A stretch of 39,216 bases of DNA, from assembly GCA_913045175.1 (NCBI GenBank), contig CAJWQG010000032.1, forward strand, positions 1-39,216, given 5' to 3'. This DNA comes from an uncultured Gammaproteobacteria bacterium. GTDB taxonomy: Bacteria > Pseudomonadota > Gammaproteobacteria > Pseudomonadales > Azotimanducaceae. Shown here piece after piece: positions 38,472 to 39,216 of this stretch. Below the pieces are notes generated by a model. That model was not told the DNA's origin. It was given only the letters and a program-made list of their open reading frames with translations, and ran no database searches. A program made the translations under genes and the position numbers. Numbering within the stretch: the first letter of the stretch is position 1; every line of letters begins with the position of its first letter.

Positions 38472-39095
38472 ATGATCAGACGTGTCATCGCTGGAGTCTT
38501 GATTTCCCTATTGTGCGCAACTGCCGCTACTGCAAATCCTGGTCAGGCTAGTGCATGTAGTATCTATGATGGTGCTGCCTTTGGACTGTGCAACGCATTT
38601 TGCGAGGCGATGGATTGTGAAGTTGGTCACCAGGGGAAAGCCTGTGGCCGTGTATTGGGCGAGTTCCAGAATGAAAATGGTGGTCTCCCGATCTGTATTG
38701 ATGAAGACGGTGACGGCGTCGCCGATTCCAACGACAACTGCCCGTCGACCGCTAATTCCGGCCAGTGGGATGATGACGGCGATCAGGTTGGCAACCTCTG
38801 CGACAACTGTCCTTCTACGCAGAATCCAGGTCAGGAAGACGCTGACGGCGACGGAACCGGTGACGCTTGTGCGGCTGGCACAGGCAGTGTCGACCCCAAT
38901 GATCCCTATTACGACCGGTTTGAGGGAATTGGATTCGATAATGCGTGCCTCAACGATAGTGATGCCATGGTCGGTGGATGTTCTGGGGAGGTGTGTGCAG
39001 TAGAACCAGTCTTTACTACCTGTGAGTTGCTTCCCTACCTGCCGCCAGGAAATTGCACCTGTAACGACGGTACCGCGGGGTGGACACTACCGTAA
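38472..39095 (+). CDS. secreted thrombospondin type 3 repeat protein
   Basis: A 207-residue exported protein. ATG 38472 has AAGGAG about ten bases upstream and opens a signal peptide (MIRRVIAGVLISLLCATAATA). The frame upstream of this is not needed. The mature part has Cys-rich ends and two calcium-binding TSP3 repeats: DEDGDGVADSNDNCPSTANS and DADGDGTGDAC, with a shorter one (DDDGDQVGNLCDNCPS) between. Thirteen or more Cys suggest disulfides outside the cell. It may bind calcium or serve as a surface or adhesion factor; no enzyme domain is seen. Confidence 0.8.
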   Translation: MIRRVIAGVLISLLCATAATANPGQASACSIYDGAAFGLCNAFCEAMDCEVGHQGKACGRVLGEFQNENGGLPICIDEDGDGVADSNDNCPSTANSGQWDDDGDQVGNLCDNCPSTQNPGQEDADGDGTGDACAAGTGSVDPNDPYYDRFEGIGFDNACLNDSDAMVGGCSGEVCAVEPVFTTCELLPYLPPGNCTCNDGTAGWTLP

Positions 39096-39105
39096 AGTCG
39101 CAAAA

Positions 39106-39153
39106 GTGTTACCCATGTCTCCGGTATAAGGTGTTACCTATGTAATCGGTATA
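39106..39153 (+). repeat. two 23-bp near-repeats next to tRNA-Ser
   Basis: Units at 39106-39128 and 39131-39153 (19 of 23 identical), each starting GTGTTACC and ending CGGTATA, 25 bp apart. They fill the gap between the TSP3 gene and the tRNA. They resemble the subterminal repeats of insertion sequence ends, but no transposase is in view. Confidence 0.6.
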
Positions 39154-39161
39154 CACCTTTC

Positions 39162-39216
39162 TGGCGGAGAGGGAGGGATTCGAACCCTCGATGAGCTTTT
39201 AACCCATACTCCCTTA
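39162..39216 (-). tRNA. tRNA-Ser (GCU type), 3' part only
   Basis: On the minus strand the sequence contains the end of the anticodon stem, a long variable arm (TATGGGTTAAAAGCTCAT), the T-arm GAGGGTTCGAATCCCTC, acceptor strand CTCTCCG and encoded CCA (39164-39162). The long variable arm and strong likeness to E. coli tRNA-Ser(GCU) give the identity. The 5' half and most of the anticodon lie beyond the window edge. Confidence 0.85.

Overview
The window is a continuous piece of a gammaproteobacterial chromosome of moderate GC. The left 21.8 kb is a housekeeping block whose order matches Pseudomonas-type chromosomes: dnaE (5' end cut off by the window edge), tilS, pyrG, kdsA, eno, ftsB, ispD, ispF, truD, pcm, a DUF368 gene, nlpD, fdxA, mutS, recA, recX, alaS, lysC and csrA. 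The protein motifs, the CTGT-N8-ACAG LexA box at recA and the gene order all point to Gammaproteobacteria. Genus cannot be told from the sequence.

Region 1 (1-12.4 kb, all + strand) covers replication, tRNA modification, CTP synthesis, Kdo synthesis, glycolysis, division, isoprenoid synthesis and envelope genes. Many genes overlap by 4-11 bases. Three genes normally found in this order are absent: accA (between dnaE and tilS), surE (between truD and pcm) and rpoS (after nlpD). Where rpoS would end, at 12.37-12.64 kb, there is an unannotated transcription unit: a promoter, about 167 nt carrying seven GGA motifs (three in or beside small hairpin loops), and a strong bidirectional terminator. 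This is the RsmZ position (rpoS-rsmZ-fdxA) and looks like a CsrA-titrating RNA. csrA itself lies 9 kb downstream.

Region 2 (12.67-21.8 kb) holds fdxA and mutS (-), then recA-recX-alaS-lysC-csrA (+). recA has a clear SOS promoter and a leader with three perfect 21-bp tandem repeats. recX starts right after a hairpin. alaS starts at TTG just after a short ORF that mimics its own first codons.

Region 3 (21.8-39.2 kb) is more accessory. A mostly minus-strand cluster encodes a VOC protein, an acyl-CoA carboxyltransferase, a LivH-LivM-LivG-LivF ABC transporter, an acyl-CoA synthetase, a Peripla_BP_6-type lipoprotein and gpsA. It may take up and CoA-activate an organic acid. The livH-livM gap and the csrA-gpsA gap share an 88%-identical 60-bp module able to encode a tiny hydrophobic peptide. 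Then come a GST and a DUF523-DUF1722 protein (+), and a cobalamin-riboswitch-controlled btuB followed by a PhyH dioxygenase gene broken by one in-frame TAG. The region ends with DUF6134-like and DUF2878 genes, a secreted thrombospondin type 3 repeat protein (+), and the 3' part of a tRNA-Ser at the right edge. In relatives such as E. coli this tRNA type sits next to csrA, which suggests that the 21.8-39.2 kb segment was rearranged or inserted there.
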